From: Lujinxingiaceae bacterium
GTDB taxonomy: Bacteria; Myxococcota_A; Bradymonadia; Bradymonadales; Bradymonadaceae
Assembly: GCA_013697635.1 (NCBI GenBank)
Contig: JACCWM010000036.1
Coordinates: forward strand, 1-64,000
Length of the DNA stretch: 64,000 bases
Reading direction: 5' to 3'
In this document: positions 53,809 to 63,720 of the stretch, piece after piece
Position numbering within the stretch: the stretch's first letter is position 1
Layout: every line of letters begins with the position of its first letter
Notes under the pieces: generated by a model
The model's input: the letters and a program-made list of their open reading frames with translations, nothing else
Databases searched by the model: none
What the model was told of the DNA's origin: nothing
Program-made: the position numbers and the translations under genes

Positions 53809-55788
53809 TTAGCGAACAATGAACGGGTAGTTGATCGTCAAATCGCTCTGCGTGGCCGGGAACTTCATATTCTTGACCGCTCCCTCGATGCAGCCACCGA
53901 CGTCGGTTCCCCTAAACTCACCGGCGAGCACGTCCGCAGCCGAAACACTGCCATTGGGCTCGACCGTAAAGCGCACGTTAACCGTACCACTGAGATTTCC
54001 AGAGTTCGCCGTCTGATGACAGCGCATGATCTGGGCGTTGTACTGGCGCACCGTGCTTTGAACCATCGGACGCGAAAGCCGCGGTGGCAAATCGGCCGCG
54101 GGCGCAGCCGCTGTCTTGGCGGTCGGCTCGCTCGTTGAACCCTTCTTGTCGATCTGGCCGATGATATCATCGATTCCGCCGCCACCCTTGGCAGTCTTGG
54201 TGGTGGTCTTGGGTTCGGTCTTGGTCGGCGCCGAATCGCTGCGCGTCGTCGTCGTCGTCGTTTTGGTGGCTGCGGCCGTCTTGCGGTCAGCCGCGGCGAC
54301 GGTCTTGGAATCTTCGCGCGGATCCTCCTTCTCCTCGACCGGGGCCACACCATCGGCCACGGCAAGGGCAGCCTTGGCAGCCTCGGCAGCCTCGGCAGCC
54401 GCCTTGGGATCGACCTCGACCGCAACCACGGGCGCGGCCTCGGCAACGGTCGACTCGATGATGGTCTGGGTCTTGGGCTCCATCTTGAGCACGACCACCA
54501 CGCCGACCACCACGGCAATGAGCACAAAGGCGACACCGACGACCACAGCGATCATCAGGCCCTTGTTGCTCCGATGGCTGCCCATGGGCATCGGCATCAA
54601 CGCCGGCATGCTCATCGTCGACGGCCCAAAGCTGTCCGGGGTGGCATCGAATTCGTTCTTTTTGCCCATGCCCTTCATCGACGAGTGAGCCGAGGCAAGC
54701 GCCTGGATGTCGATCAATCCAGACTTGTCGTTGGGCGCGCCCGGTCCAGGACTCGAACTGCCACCACCGCCGCCGCCACTTGTTTTGCTGACGGCCTGTA
54801 CCTGATCGAGGCTGCTCAGGCTGAAAAGCACCGAGTTTTCGTTTCGCGCGCCGACCATGTCGTTGGCCGAAAGACTGTCGTCGCCGCCCGAATCGTATCC
54901 CGCATCACTACTTCCGCCGCCAAAACCTCCACCGAAGCCGCCGCCGTAGTCGCTCTCCTCGGCGCTCGCCGAATCGAAGGCCGCGAACATGCCGCCGCCG
55001 CCATCGGAATCGTAGCTGTCATCGGGACTTCCGCTGGCTCCACCATATCCCGGCGCCACCGAAACCTGGTTGCTTCCATAGCCTTGCTGGCCGTTGCTGC
55101 TGGGCGCATCGTAGCCGCCATAGCCCGCGCTCGGTTGCTCCGCGCCGTAGCCGGCATCGTAGCCGCCGCCTCCCTCTTGAGCATAATCGGACTCGTAGCC
55201 GCCGTAGCCTGCGCTCGGTTGCTCCGCACCGTAACCGCCCGCCGGCTCCGATGTGGCCGGATAGGTCTCGTTAAATCCCAGGGTCGGGTCGTCGTAGGCT
55301 GGCTGAGCATTACTCTCGTACTGCTGAGCGTATTGGCCGGCCTGAATCACGGCCGTCGCATCCTCCGGTGGAGGCAGTTCCTGATGCTGAGGCGCGATCA
55401 TGGTATGTTCGTCAGGACCGGCCGTCTCATGGGTCAGATGAGCAAATTCACTCAACGCACTGATCATCGCCCAATTCTCCAGGCCCTCACGCCAGACGTA
55501 ACTCTCCGCGGAGAGCTGACCCACCGTAAAGTAGGCCTCGACCTCCTCGGGGGTGATCGGTCCGACCTGCTCGCCGTCGATGACGACGTACCACTCCGAG
55601 GCACCCTCAGAGCCGCCGTAGGCCGCGCCGAAGTCGCTCTCGGCTTCCTCGGAATCGGCGCCATCAGCGGTGCCCTTGACGACGATGACATCGCTGCACT
55701 TCTTGCAGCGAATCTTGAAGACCTTGCCCTGAACTTTCTCGTCAGCAATGGAGTACTTGGCCCCACAGCTTCCGCAGACGATTTTCAT
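53809..55788 (-). CDS. gltJ: Gliding-motility/envelope trafficking protein GltJ (AgmX-like)
   Basis: The 659-residue protein has an N-terminal zinc ribbon (Cys 5, 8, 28, 31), a GYF-like domain (about 65-115, EWYVVIDGEQVGPITPEE), a long Gly/Tyr/Ser-rich linker with repeats of EQPSAGYGGY, a membrane helix (about 410-435), a Pro/Lys/Thr-rich periplasmic spacer and a C-terminal AgmX/PglI-type TonB-like domain (LPPRLSRPMVQSTVRQYNAQIMRCHQ, TVNVRFTVEPNGSVSAADV). In Myxococcus GltJ links the cytosolic MglA motor control to envelope Glt proteins. It is the last gene of the leftward glt operon. Confidence 0.9.
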   Translation of the reverse strand: MKIVCGSCGAKYSIADEKVQGKVFKIRCKKCSDVIVVKGTADGADSEEAESDFGAAYGGSEGASEWYVVIDGEQVGPITPEEVEAYFTVGQLSAESYVWREGLENWAMISALSEFAHLTHETAGPDEHTMIAPQHQELPPPEDATAVIQAGQYAQQYESNAQPAYDDPTLGFNETYPATSEPAGGYGAEQPSAGYGGYESDYAQEGGGGYDAGYGAEQPSAGYGGYDAPSSNGQQGYGSNQVSVAPGYGGASGSPDDSYDSDGGGGMFAAFDSASAEESDYGGGFGGGFGGGSSDAGYDSGGDDSLSANDMVGARNENSVLFSLSSLDQVQAVSKTSGGGGGGSSSPGPGAPNDKSGLIDIQALASAHSSMKGMGKKNEFDATPDSFGPSTMSMPALMPMPMGSHRSNKGLMIAVVVGVAFVLIAVVVGVVVVLKMEPKTQTIIESTVAEAAPVVAVEVDPKAAAEAAEAAKAALAVADGVAPVEEKEDPREDSKTVAAADRKTAAATKTTTTTTRSDSAPTKTEPKTTTKTAKGGGGIDDIIGQIDKKGSTSEPTAKTAAAPAADLPPRLSRPMVQSTVRQYNAQIMRCHQTANSGNLSGTVNVRFTVEPNGSVSAADVLAGEFRGTDVGGCIEGAVKNMKFPATQSDLTINYPFIVR

Positions 55789-55850
55789 TGTGGAACGACT
55801 CCATTTTGGAAAGTGAGAGCGTGGATGTGTTTCCTACGAATGCACGCCGA

Positions 55851-56099
55851 TTATTGAAGCGCGTTCTCTTCGGTGCTCTCCTGGATCTTGGGAAGAAAGC
55901 TCTTCTTCAGATCGAGCAGACGCTGGAACTCAGCCTTCTCGCGAGCGCGATCCTTGAGCAGATCGGGCGCTTTGAACTCACCATCGATGAGCATATTGTC
56001 AAAGTCGTAGAATCGAGAGCGAACCTCGTCTTGGGCAAAGGCGGACGAAGCCGAAACCAACATGCCCACAGCCATTATCAAAGCCACCAGTCTACGCAT
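55851..56099 (-). CDS. Small secreted protein of the glt operon
   Basis: ATG 56099 has AAGGAG 8 bases upstream, giving 82 residues. It has a signal peptide (RRLVALIMAVGMLVSASSAFA, cleaved near 21) and a short, charged, helical mature part (YDFDNMLIDGEFKAPDLLKDRAREKAEFQRLLDLKKSFLPKIQE). It lies between the TPR lipoprotein and gltJ. A corresponding small gene may exist in other Glt clusters, but I cannot name it with confidence. Confidence 0.82.
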   Translation of the reverse strand: MRRLVALIMAVGMLVSASSAFAQDEVRSRFYDFDNMLIDGEFKAPDLLKDRAREKAEFQRLLDLKKSFLPKIQESTEENALQ

Positions 56100-56191
56100 T
56101 GTGTTCTCCTTCATGTTCAAATCCAACGTGCTTGCGGTCCAACGGTATCAAAGCACGCCGGGAAGCGTCAATGATCTGTCTGGTCTAATCC

Positions 56192-57403
56192 CTACTCCGG
56201 GGTTCCACCTTCTTCGGCGACCGGAGGCTTTTGCTGGGTGTTCGACTTCAACTGGCTCTCCAAAAAGCCAATCATTGCGCCGTATTCCTTCTGCTTGTCG
56301 GTGTTGGGATTCAGTTCGACGAGCTTTTTGTAATAGGCGATCGCCTCGCTGGGGTTGTCCAAAAACGACTCATTGAGCTTGGCCAGACGCTCGTAGCTCG
56401 ACAGATGCTTGGCATCACAGCGATCCACGTAATATTTGTAGTGATTCTCCGCCTTGCCGTGCTCGCCCGTGGCATAGGAGGTCGCGCCCTTGCCCAGATT
56501 AGCCACGCAGTGATGCGGGGCGATGCGGATCGCCTCGGTGAACTGCTCGTCGGCGCGCTCGTAATCGAGGTACTCGATGAGGATCGAGCCCAGGTTGAGC
56601 CGGCTCTCCAGATAATCGTCGTTGGCCGTGATCGCACGTCGAAACGCGTTAACCGCAGCCGGCACGTTCTCCTCTTTCATGTACACAAGGCCCAGGTTAT
56701 TCAGCACATCGGAGTTCTTCTCCTCGACGCGCAGAGCCTTCTCGAGCACGTACTTCGAAAGCGAGAGGTTGCCGCGCTTGAAGTAGATCAAGCCCAGCGT
56801 ATTGAGCGCGCCCACATTCTTGATGTCTTCGCGCAAGATCTCACGCACGAACTCCATGGCCCGCTCGTCGTCGTCGCGCTTGAGCGCGATGACGGCCATG
56901 TTGTTCTTGGCCGTGAGGTTTTGCTCGTCGCGGGCGAGCACTTCGCTAAAGAGCGTCTCGGCATCGGCAAACTGCTCGTTGACAGCCAAAGCCTGGGCAA
57001 GAGCGACCGTATAGTCGAAGACGTCCGGATCGAGCTCCCGGGCACGCTGAACATGGCGCACCGACTCGGTGCGACGCTCGGTCTGACCGTAGAGCAGGCC
57101 CAGATTATAGTGGGCCTCGGCAAAGTCCGGCTCGAGCTGAACTGCCTTCTCCAGATGACCGATGGCCGCCTCGACGTCGGACGGATCTTTTTCGATCTCG
57201 GCCAGCGCAAGCTGAAATGCCATCAGCGCTTCCTCTTGCAGTCCGGTCTCTTCGGCAGCCTGCTGTGCCTGAGTGCGCCGAATCTCTTCGGCGGCCTCGT
57301 CGCTCTTGGTTGCCTTACCACCGCAGGCCAGGAGCGTGGCGGCGCAGACAAAACACAGCAATGTGAAAAGCGATTGGCGCATGGCGCGCTTGCTTGATTT
57401 CAT
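56192..57403 (-). CDS. gltE: TPR lipoprotein of the glt operon (GltE/AglT-like)
   Basis: ATG 57403 has AGGA about 9 bases upstream; GTG 57433 is an alternative. The 403-residue protein has a lipoprotein signal (Cys in AATLLACGG at about 27) and about eight TPR units (for example AHYNLGLLYGQTERRTESVRHVQRARELDP, LNTLGLIYFKRGNLSLSKYVLEKALRVEE). Size and position between the GltD-like and GltJ-like genes fit AglT/GltE of Myxococcus, an outer-membrane-linked part of the gliding machinery. The exact name is by order and architecture. Confidence 0.82.
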   Translation of the reverse strand: MKSSKRAMRQSLFTLLCFVCAATLLACGGKATKSDEAAEEIRRTQAQQAAEETGLQEEALMAFQLALAEIEKDPSDVEAAIGHLEKAVQLEPDFAEAHYNLGLLYGQTERRTESVRHVQRARELDPDVFDYTVALAQALAVNEQFADAETLFSEVLARDEQNLTAKNNMAVIALKRDDDERAMEFVREILREDIKNVGALNTLGLIYFKRGNLSLSKYVLEKALRVEEKNSDVLNNLGLVYMKEENVPAAVNAFRRAITANDDYLESRLNLGSILIEYLDYERADEQFTEAIRIAPHHCVANLGKGATSYATGEHGKAENHYKYYVDRCDAKHLSSYERLAKLNESFLDNPSEAIAYYKKLVELNPNTDKQKEYGAMIGFLESQLKSNTQQKPPVAEEGGTPE

Positions 57404-57474
57404 GAGTTCGTATCCTGCTTTCCTGAGTGTCACCAGTCTCTCTCCTCTAACCCTGCCAGGCCCAAAAACCTTGT

Positions 57475-60400
57475 TCAGCTCTTGGAATCAGACGCCACCG
57501 GCTGCTCTTCCTCGAGCGCAGGCGCCTCTTTGGGGGCATTCCGCTCCTTGCGACTCTTGGCGCGCTTGATCACGACATCCATGCTCTTGACCGGTGACGG
57601 CTGGAAGTAGTTGACCCGGCCGTGCTCGGCAGCGACGCCGTCTTGTCCCGTGATCGGGAACTTCTCAGCCTCGAGCTTGCTGATCTCCTGAGCGGACAGG
57701 CTGCTCCACTCGTTGTAGGCCTGAAATTGCAGAGCCAACTTGAGCGCGGCTTGGAAAGCGGCAAGCGCTCTCTCCTGCAATGGGAAGGCAAAATCATCGA
57801 GCGTGCCACGGTACTCGTCCTCTTGATCTTCGGGCAAGCCCTCTGGAAGCGGCAGCGCGTAGAGCTCCTCGGCGAAGTTCTTGTAGCTGTGGCCGATGCG
57901 GTAGGCGCTCGCTGCGACCCAGCGCGGGCTGGCCATCGAGATGACCTCGCCATAGATGTTCTCGGCCTGCTGCTGAAGCTCGCCCTTCTCCTGCAGCGAG
58001 CGCGTCAGACGATTCATCGGAAAGGCAAGGTGGACCTTGGTGAAGCGCTCGTAGATCACCTCGCCCTGGCGAAAGCGTGCCTCGGCGGCGTAGTGGCGTG
58101 TCTTGGGCTTGTCTTCCTCGGGCAGCGCTCGCCATACCTCCACGGACTTGGCAAAGTGTGCATCCGAGGTCTTCTCCCAGTTCTTGGGCTTGAGACGCTC
58201 GGCGAGCAAACCAAGCTCGAGATTGATCTCGACTTGCTGCGGCTTGGTCGTCGACGTCTTCTTGAGGAAGTTCTCGAAACGCTTGACCGCATTGGGCCAG
58301 CTCTTGCGCTCCTTCTCCAGATAGGCCAACTGCAGCTCGACCTCGAGCACGTTCTCGCGATCCGGAAAGAGCTTCAAGTAGCTCTCATAGGTGCCAATCG
58401 CGTTGTCCCACTGCTGCAGGGCCTCACGCAGCACACCGGCGTTGTTGAGAGCGTCAGCGGTGCGCTCGCTCTCGCGATAATCCGGTGTCCCCAGACGCTC
58501 GAAATAGCTCGCGGCCCGGTCGAAGTCCGCGCGCGACTCGAAGATCGCGCCCATGACGAAGAGTGCCTCGGGGGCAAGCTTGTCCTTGGGGTAGCTCTTG
58601 ACCAGACGCTCGTAAATCTCGACGGCCTTGGGAACCTCGTCGCCGGCCTCGTAGATCGCTGCGGCATTGAAGAGAGCACCGGCGGCCAGATCGGATTTGG
58701 GGAACTCGTCGGCCAGGCGCAACAACTCTTTGGCAGCCTTGTCGAACTCCTTGCCATCCTTGAGGTTGATCGCGCGCTGATTGATCGCATACGCGATAGC
58801 CGAGGTCAGGCTGTCTCTGGGCGTAACGTCGAAGATCTTTTGATCGAGCAGATGGCGAGCCCACTTCTCGACCTCGTCCCAGCGCTGCAGACGGTAGTTC
58901 GCCTCGAGCAAGCTGTTGCCAGCAAAGCTCGCATAGCGGTGCTTGGGCGCATAGGTGATGATGTTCTCATAGCGCGGAACACACGAGTCGTAGTGACCGC
59001 GGCTCTTGTAGACCTCGGCTGCCACGAAATCGACCGTTGGCGTGATGTCTTCTTTGGGGAACATCGAGGCGTACTGATCACTGGCCGTAACAAAGCCCAG
59101 CTCGTACTTGAGCAGCGCCGTCTTGGGGATAGGCGGCTGCTCGGCCGACGGGCTGGCCTGCTGCACCTGCGTGCGACCCGGGCTCCTCTCCTCCATCTGC
59201 GACATCTTCACGAGAATGCTGTCCTCGTGGTGCTGCTTGACCAGCTCGTTGAAGGCGGTCACGACGGCAAACGCCGAGTCCTTGACGATCGCGTCGATCT
59301 CCTCTTGCTTGGCACCCTTGGGCACGCGGTCGTTCTTATACAGATCGACGACGAGCTGGTACTGGTTGGCGGCCTTCTCGAAGTCATTGAGGTTGTACAG
59401 ATAGATCTCTGCGAGGAAGAAGGTCATGTCAAACGACAGGGCACTCTCCGGGAAGCGATCGATGAACTGGTGGTAGTACTTGGCCGCTGTCTGGTAGTCA
59501 GCCTTGTTCTCCAGGCGCTGCGCCTGGCGATGGTAGTGGTTGGACAAAAACGCCAACGTGGCCTCGGTCAGCAGTCGCGCGTTGTTCGTCGGACCCTCGG
59601 CGTCCTTGTTGTGGGTCGCCCAGGTGCCTTTGGGGCCCAGATAAGCGACAAAGCGCGTCATCGTCTTCTCGAGGTCTGCAAAGTCCTCGAGCTTCTTCTT
59701 GGAGACGATGATGCTCTCCATCCAGTCCGGAATACGGCCATGGTTGGGCCGCTCGGTGATGAACCACTCGTAGATCTCGATCGCCTGTGGCTCTTTGCCC
59801 TGCGCCTCGAGCAAGCCCGCCATTGCTCCGAGCTTGTCGTAGGTGAACTCCTTGTCCTTGTGCTTGAAGAAGTAGTCACGCGCCTCCTGCCAGCCGTTGT
59901 CGATCTCGGCAAAGGCGACGACCAGATCGTTGATCGCCTGGCGCTGAAAGCCCAGGGTCTGGCTGGTACGCTCAACGACCGCCTTGAAGGTCTCGACGCT
60001 GTCACGAAAGTCGCCAAGGTTGTAGTGAACCCAGCCGAGCTTGTAGAGCGCGTAGTCGTAATCGGCAAAGTTCTTGTAGTTGAGCACCTTGACGTAGTTA
60101 TCCTTGGCGGCGCCGGTCATCTGCTGCTCAAAGAAGAACTCACCGAGCGCAAGATGCGTCTCGGGCAGATACTTCGAGTTGGGATAGTTGGTCACCAGGC
60201 GCTGCAGATAGCCAACGGCCTGCGCGCCCTTGCCGGCGTCGATCAGGCCACGGCCCAGACGATAGATCACCTCGTCGAGGCGGTTGTAGTCCGGATACTG
60301 GCGCAAGATCTCTTCGTAAATCGTCTGTGCTTCGGTGTAATCGGGCTCAGGCTCGACACAGCCCGCACCGGAGGTGCCGCGCTCGGAGGCGTCAAGACAC

Positions 60401-60852
60401 TGGTTATAGGCTGCACGTGTGCGCAGATACTCCATATTGCGAAGCTCGAAGAGCAGCTCGGCCTTTTGAAACAACCAGTTGGGCTTTTGGGCGTTGTAGG
60501 GATCGCTGGCGATGATCTGGTCGAGCTTGGCGATCATCCCGCGATTCTTGCCCTCGAGCTGGCGCTTGAGCTGGTCGATCTGCTCGGCGCTGAGCTTGCG
60601 GCTCTCGTCCTGGGCCTGCTCGAGCGTGAACTGCGACTCGGTGGGAAGGGTCTCACCGCTGTCTTTGCGCGTGTCCAGTCGCTTGGATTGACCTTCGACG
60701 CGCTTGGAGGCCTCTTCGAGCGCCTTGTCCGTCGTCGAGCGGGTTTGCTTGCCCTTGGAGACATCCTGGGCAAGCGCCGAAGAGCCAAAGCCCACGGTCA
60801 GCATGAGCAGACTCAGGCCCAACGTCATCTTGATGCTTTTGCGTGATATCAT
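57475..60852 (-). CDS. gltD: Large periplasmic TPR protein of the glt operon (GltD/AgmU-like)
   Basis: ATG 60852 overlaps the upstream stop (ATGA), giving 1125 residues. It has a signal peptide (LGLSLLMLTVGFGSSALAQ, cleaved near 29) and TPR repeats through nearly its whole length, for example YNQCLDASERG, LGRGLIDAGKGAQAVGYLQRLVTNYPNS, GWVHYNLGDFRDSVETFKAVVERTSQ and AAIYEAGDEVPKAVEIYERLVKSYPKDKL, ending in a Lys/Glu-rich tail. Length and context fit AgmU/GltD, a periplasmic/cytoplasmic-associated gliding protein. Only architecture and position support the name. Confidence 0.85.
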   Translation of the reverse strand: MISRKSIKMTLGLSLLMLTVGFGSSALAQDVSKGKQTRSTTDKALEEASKRVEGQSKRLDTRKDSGETLPTESQFTLEQAQDESRKLSAEQIDQLKRQLEGKNRGMIAKLDQIIASDPYNAQKPNWLFQKAELLFELRNMEYLRTRAAYNQCLDASERGTSGAGCVEPEPDYTEAQTIYEEILRQYPDYNRLDEVIYRLGRGLIDAGKGAQAVGYLQRLVTNYPNSKYLPETHLALGEFFFEQQMTGAAKDNYVKVLNYKNFADYDYALYKLGWVHYNLGDFRDSVETFKAVVERTSQTLGFQRQAINDLVVAFAEIDNGWQEARDYFFKHKDKEFTYDKLGAMAGLLEAQGKEPQAIEIYEWFITERPNHGRIPDWMESIIVSKKKLEDFADLEKTMTRFVAYLGPKGTWATHNKDAEGPTNNARLLTEATLAFLSNHYHRQAQRLENKADYQTAAKYYHQFIDRFPESALSFDMTFFLAEIYLYNLNDFEKAANQYQLVVDLYKNDRVPKGAKQEEIDAIVKDSAFAVVTAFNELVKQHHEDSILVKMSQMEERSPGRTQVQQASPSAEQPPIPKTALLKYELGFVTASDQYASMFPKEDITPTVDFVAAEVYKSRGHYDSCVPRYENIITYAPKHRYASFAGNSLLEANYRLQRWDEVEKWARHLLDQKIFDVTPRDSLTSAIAYAINQRAINLKDGKEFDKAAKELLRLADEFPKSDLAAGALFNAAAIYEAGDEVPKAVEIYERLVKSYPKDKLAPEALFVMGAIFESRADFDRAASYFERLGTPDYRESERTADALNNAGVLREALQQWDNAIGTYESYLKLFPDRENVLEVELQLAYLEKERKSWPNAVKRFENFLKKTSTTKPQQVEINLELGLLAERLKPKNWEKTSDAHFAKSVEVWRALPEEDKPKTRHYAAEARFRQGEVIYERFTKVHLAFPMNRLTRSLQEKGELQQQAENIYGEVISMASPRWVAASAYRIGHSYKNFAEELYALPLPEGLPEDQEDEYRGTLDDFAFPLQERALAAFQAALKLALQFQAYNEWSSLSAQEISKLEAEKFPITGQDGVAAEHGRVNYFQPSPVKSMDVVIKRAKSRKERNAPKEAPALEEEQPVASDSKS

Positions 60853-62819
60853 TGTTCCACACACTCCGTGCGCAATCTGCTACGGTAACTGGAAACTTCA
60901 TCGAGCCAATACTCGCCCTCGAAGGGCCATGGCTGCCAGTCGTCGGCGACGATGAGAAGCGTCGTGCCAGCCTCGACCACAGGAGGCTCGTAGTCCGGGT
61001 TAACGAGGCGCTCCTGAATCTGCTGGCGCTCCTCGCTGTCGATGTCGAACGAGATCTGCATGGCCTTGATCTCCCAATCTTGCAGCTCCTGGTCAACCGA
61101 CGACAGGCGCTGCTGAACCATGATACCACCCTCTTGAATCTTCGTCTCCAGCTGCTCGTTGACGCGGTCGAGAACCTCCTCACCGAATTCGCCAAGCGTC
61201 GAGATGTTAGACTCCAGCGCGCGCTTTTCGTTCCGCAACGCCTGCACGACATTGTAAATATTGTAAAACGACACGTTCTCCAAGACCGCATTGACGAACA
61301 GTGCCGGCAGCGGGCCGCCCTTCGCTGCGCCCTGCTTGCCCTGGGCGCGCGTGATCATGTTCCAGTAATCGGCAGGCTCAGAGGTCTGCTGCAAGTAATT
61401 TTGCAGCAGCGGGCGCTTGTCCAAATACTTTGCACGAAACTCCGTCATCGCCCGCTGGCTCTGAGGAAACTTGCACAAGTTGAGGTAGACCGTCGCCTCC
61501 AAAATGTAGAGATCGGGGAAATACCACTGCCCAAAATAGGGGCTATGCAGGGTATGAAAGACACCCAGCGCGCGTTTGTGATCGTTTTTGAGAAAATAGG
61601 TCCAGGCCTGCTCGAACTGCGCCGAAGCGCTTCTCGACGAGTTCGATGGGAGCTTCTGGTAGTAGAACAGCGCGACATCGTAAAGACCGACCTCGTAGAA
61701 AACGCGGGCAAGCGCGAGGTAGCCAAGCTGCAAGACCTCCTCGTTACCACTGCCTGGCGAGGCCTCAGCGGCCAAAATGGCGCGCTCGAAGTTGCGAAGC
61801 GCACCGCCGATGTCATTGACCGACGGATCGAGCTGAGCCACGCCCATCAAATACAGTGCGCTGGGATAGTCCTTGGCAGCCGGCTTGACCTCTTGGAGGT
61901 ACTGCAGCGCCAGATCCGTGCGGTTGTAGTCGAAGAAGAACTTGCCCATGTAATAATTGTACTGGTTTTGAAAGCCCTCACCCTTGTCGCCCACATAGGA
62001 GCGCGTCAGCTCCTCGAGGACCGGCGGTCGATAGCCGATCTTGCGCGTCAAGTCGCCGAGCATCTCAAAAGCCTCCTCGAAGTGAGGCTTGTCCGCTCCG
62101 GCCATCAAGGTCTCAAGCAGCGGCGTCGTCGCACCCGAGAGAATGCCCTGCTGGTAGAGCGCCTTGGACAGACCAAAGCGCGCCTCGTACCACTCCGGCG
62201 ACTCCGGGTCGGGATCGAGGGCGAGAAACTCCAGATAGGTGCGCGCGGCCTGCATGTTGTTGTTCGCGCGCAGCGCTGTAGCCGCACCCGGCAGCTTGCG
62301 CGCGACCACGCCGAGCTGGCTGTCACGTTGCTCGTCGGCGGCGCGCTGACGATTGAGCTCGTCGGCGGCGCGCGCGATCTCGGCTTGGCGCTCGCGCTCG
62401 AGGCGCTCGCGCTCTTCGCGTTCTTCCTCGCTCTCGCCTTCGCCTACGGCCGGCGCCGGAGCCGGCTCAAGGTTGATGTCATCGCCAGGTGCCGGTGTAC
62501 CGCCAGCTGCAGGCTTCGCTCCCTTGACGTGGCCGCTTCGCTTGAGGTGCTCGATCACACCGTCCTTGACGCCCTGGCTGCGAAGCTCCGCGAGATCTGC
62601 TTCGCTCAACATGAGTTCATCGCCGGCCGAGTCGATCGCACCGCGGATCGCCCGCTCATCCAGACCCAGCTTGCTCATCTGGATGATCTGGTTCTTATCG
62701 AGCGCAAAGGCCGACGTGGCCGGCGCGCTGATCAGAGCAAGGCACAAAACGCAGCCTGCCAGACGCCTGAGTCCGGGGCGTTGAAACCAACGTGTAGTCT
62801 TATTTGATCGCGTAAACAT
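60849..62819 (-). CDS. gltC: TPR protein of the glt operon (GltC-like)
   Basis: ATG 62819 has AGGA about 5 bases upstream, giving 656 residues; the longer frame adds 20 unlikely residues. A signal peptide ends about residue 40 (LISAPATSAFA). A short domain with IIQMSKLGLDERAIRGAIDSAG and ELRSQGVKDGVIEHLKR follows, then a Pro-rich linker and a Glu/Arg coiled coil (SEEEREERERLERERQAEIARAADELNRQ), then many TPR-like helical repeats and a coiled-coil C-terminus. Its length resembles GltC of Myxococcus. It lies between the barrel genes and gltD and is coupled to gltD. Confidence 0.78.
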   Translation of the reverse strand: MFTRSNKTTRWFQRPGLRRLAGCVLCLALISAPATSAFALDKNQIIQMSKLGLDERAIRGAIDSAGDELMLSEADLAELRSQGVKDGVIEHLKRSGHVKGAKPAAGGTPAPGDDINLEPAPAPAVGEGESEEEREERERLERERQAEIARAADELNRQRAADEQRDSQLGVVARKLPGAATALRANNNMQAARTYLEFLALDPDPESPEWYEARFGLSKALYQQGILSGATTPLLETLMAGADKPHFEEAFEMLGDLTRKIGYRPPVLEELTRSYVGDKGEGFQNQYNYYMGKFFFDYNRTDLALQYLQEVKPAAKDYPSALYLMGVAQLDPSVNDIGGALRNFERAILAAEASPGSGNEEVLQLGYLALARVFYEVGLYDVALFYYQKLPSNSSRSASAQFEQAWTYFLKNDHKRALGVFHTLHSPYFGQWYFPDLYILEATVYLNLCKFPQSQRAMTEFRAKYLDKRPLLQNYLQQTSEPADYWNMITRAQGKQGAAKGGPLPALFVNAVLENVSFYNIYNVVQALRNEKRALESNISTLGEFGEEVLDRVNEQLETKIQEGGIMVQQRLSSVDQELQDWEIKAMQISFDIDSEERQQIQERLVNPDYEPPVVEAGTTLLIVADDWQPWPFEGEYWLDEVSSYRSRLRTECVEQ

Positions 62820-62875
62820 CAAGTTCCTGCCGACGTAATGAGGAGTAAAATCACTTCGAGACCGCTCGCCCAAAC

Positions 62876-63634
62876 TCAAAACAGATAGTTGACCCCGAGT
62901 TGAAACTCGGTGGGCACATTGATCTGGCTGAAGAAGCTGTCTTTGTTAACCGGCGTCTTCGCCCCTTGATAGACGTAGGCACGCCCTTCGAGACGCAGCG
63001 TAATGGCCTGCGTCATGAAGAAGTGGATACCGCCACCAAGGACCAACTCGGGTGCGAGCGTGCTCGAGACGCTGTCGCGGTCGACCGACGGACGCTCCAC
63101 TCCGACCGCACCCAGGCCTGCGGCCAGGTTGAGATCGAAGTGAGAGAGCTTGCGCTGAAGAACGGCGAACTTGCCGTAAAACGGACTCCAGACGAACACG
63201 GCGTTGGCCCGCCACAAGAAGCGGTCTTCGGTATGGCGCGCTGAATCAAACGATGGGCTGCGCCGCTTGAAGAACTCGGTCAGCTCGGTGTCGTGGGTAA
63301 AGACCCCTTCGACATCGGTGAACTGGCCCGAGATCTCGATGCCGTATTGATCCCGAAAGTGGTAGGAGAGCCGACCACCGACCGGGATGTAATACAAAAA
63401 GGGCTCACTCGACATCATGCCCGTGAACAGCCCCACGCCGAAGCGGCCCTCGCGGGTGAACAGCTTGTCCTTGACCACGGGGAGCTTGCGATCGACGGCC
63501 CAGAACTCGCTGAGTTCGCCATCGATCGAGCCCTCATTTTGGGCCCAGGCCGACGTGGCATCGGCTGTCATCACCGTTGCCGCGAGCAGCAGCGCGATCA
63601 CCGTGGAAATTCGAAACCTTAAGACGTCCATCAT
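62876..63634 (-). CDS. Outer-membrane beta-barrel protein of the glt operon
   Basis: ATG 63634 (or 63631) gives about 252 residues. The signal peptide ends near residue 30 (DATSAWAQ). The mature part has alternating strands and aromatic girdles typical of small outer-membrane barrels: GRFGVGLFTGMMSSEPFLYYIPVGGRLSYHF, YGIEISGQF, FLWRANAVFVWSPFYGKFAVL, FDLNLAAGLGAVGV, ELVLGGGIHFFMTQAITLRLEGRAYVY, ending in NYLF with the C-terminal Phe common in barrels. It is related to the partial gene at the right edge (shared FYGKxA and FDxxxxAGxG). GltA/GltB are the Myxococcus counterparts by context. Confidence 0.85.
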   Translation of the reverse strand: MMDVLRFRISTVIALLLAATVMTADATSAWAQNEGSIDGELSEFWAVDRKLPVVKDKLFTREGRFGVGLFTGMMSSEPFLYYIPVGGRLSYHFRDQYGIEISGQFTDVEGVFTHDTELTEFFKRRSPSFDSARHTEDRFLWRANAVFVWSPFYGKFAVLQRKLSHFDLNLAAGLGAVGVERPSVDRDSVSSTLAPELVLGGGIHFFMTQAITLRLEGRAYVYQGAKTPVNKDSFFSQINVPTEFQLGVNYLF

Positions 63635-63720
63635 GTGCAACCTATGCTATCGCGTTTGGGCAACCCTGTCGGCGTTGAACACCGCACAAGGAATACATCA
63701 GATCCTTGTCCGAACCGGCG

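Noticed and set aside
57622-60846. 1074-codon open frame on the plus strand opposite the GltD-like gene
   Set aside because: It mirrors the TPR gene exactly, has no ribosome site or recognisable domain, and has the Leu/Gly-rich composition expected of an antisense shadow.
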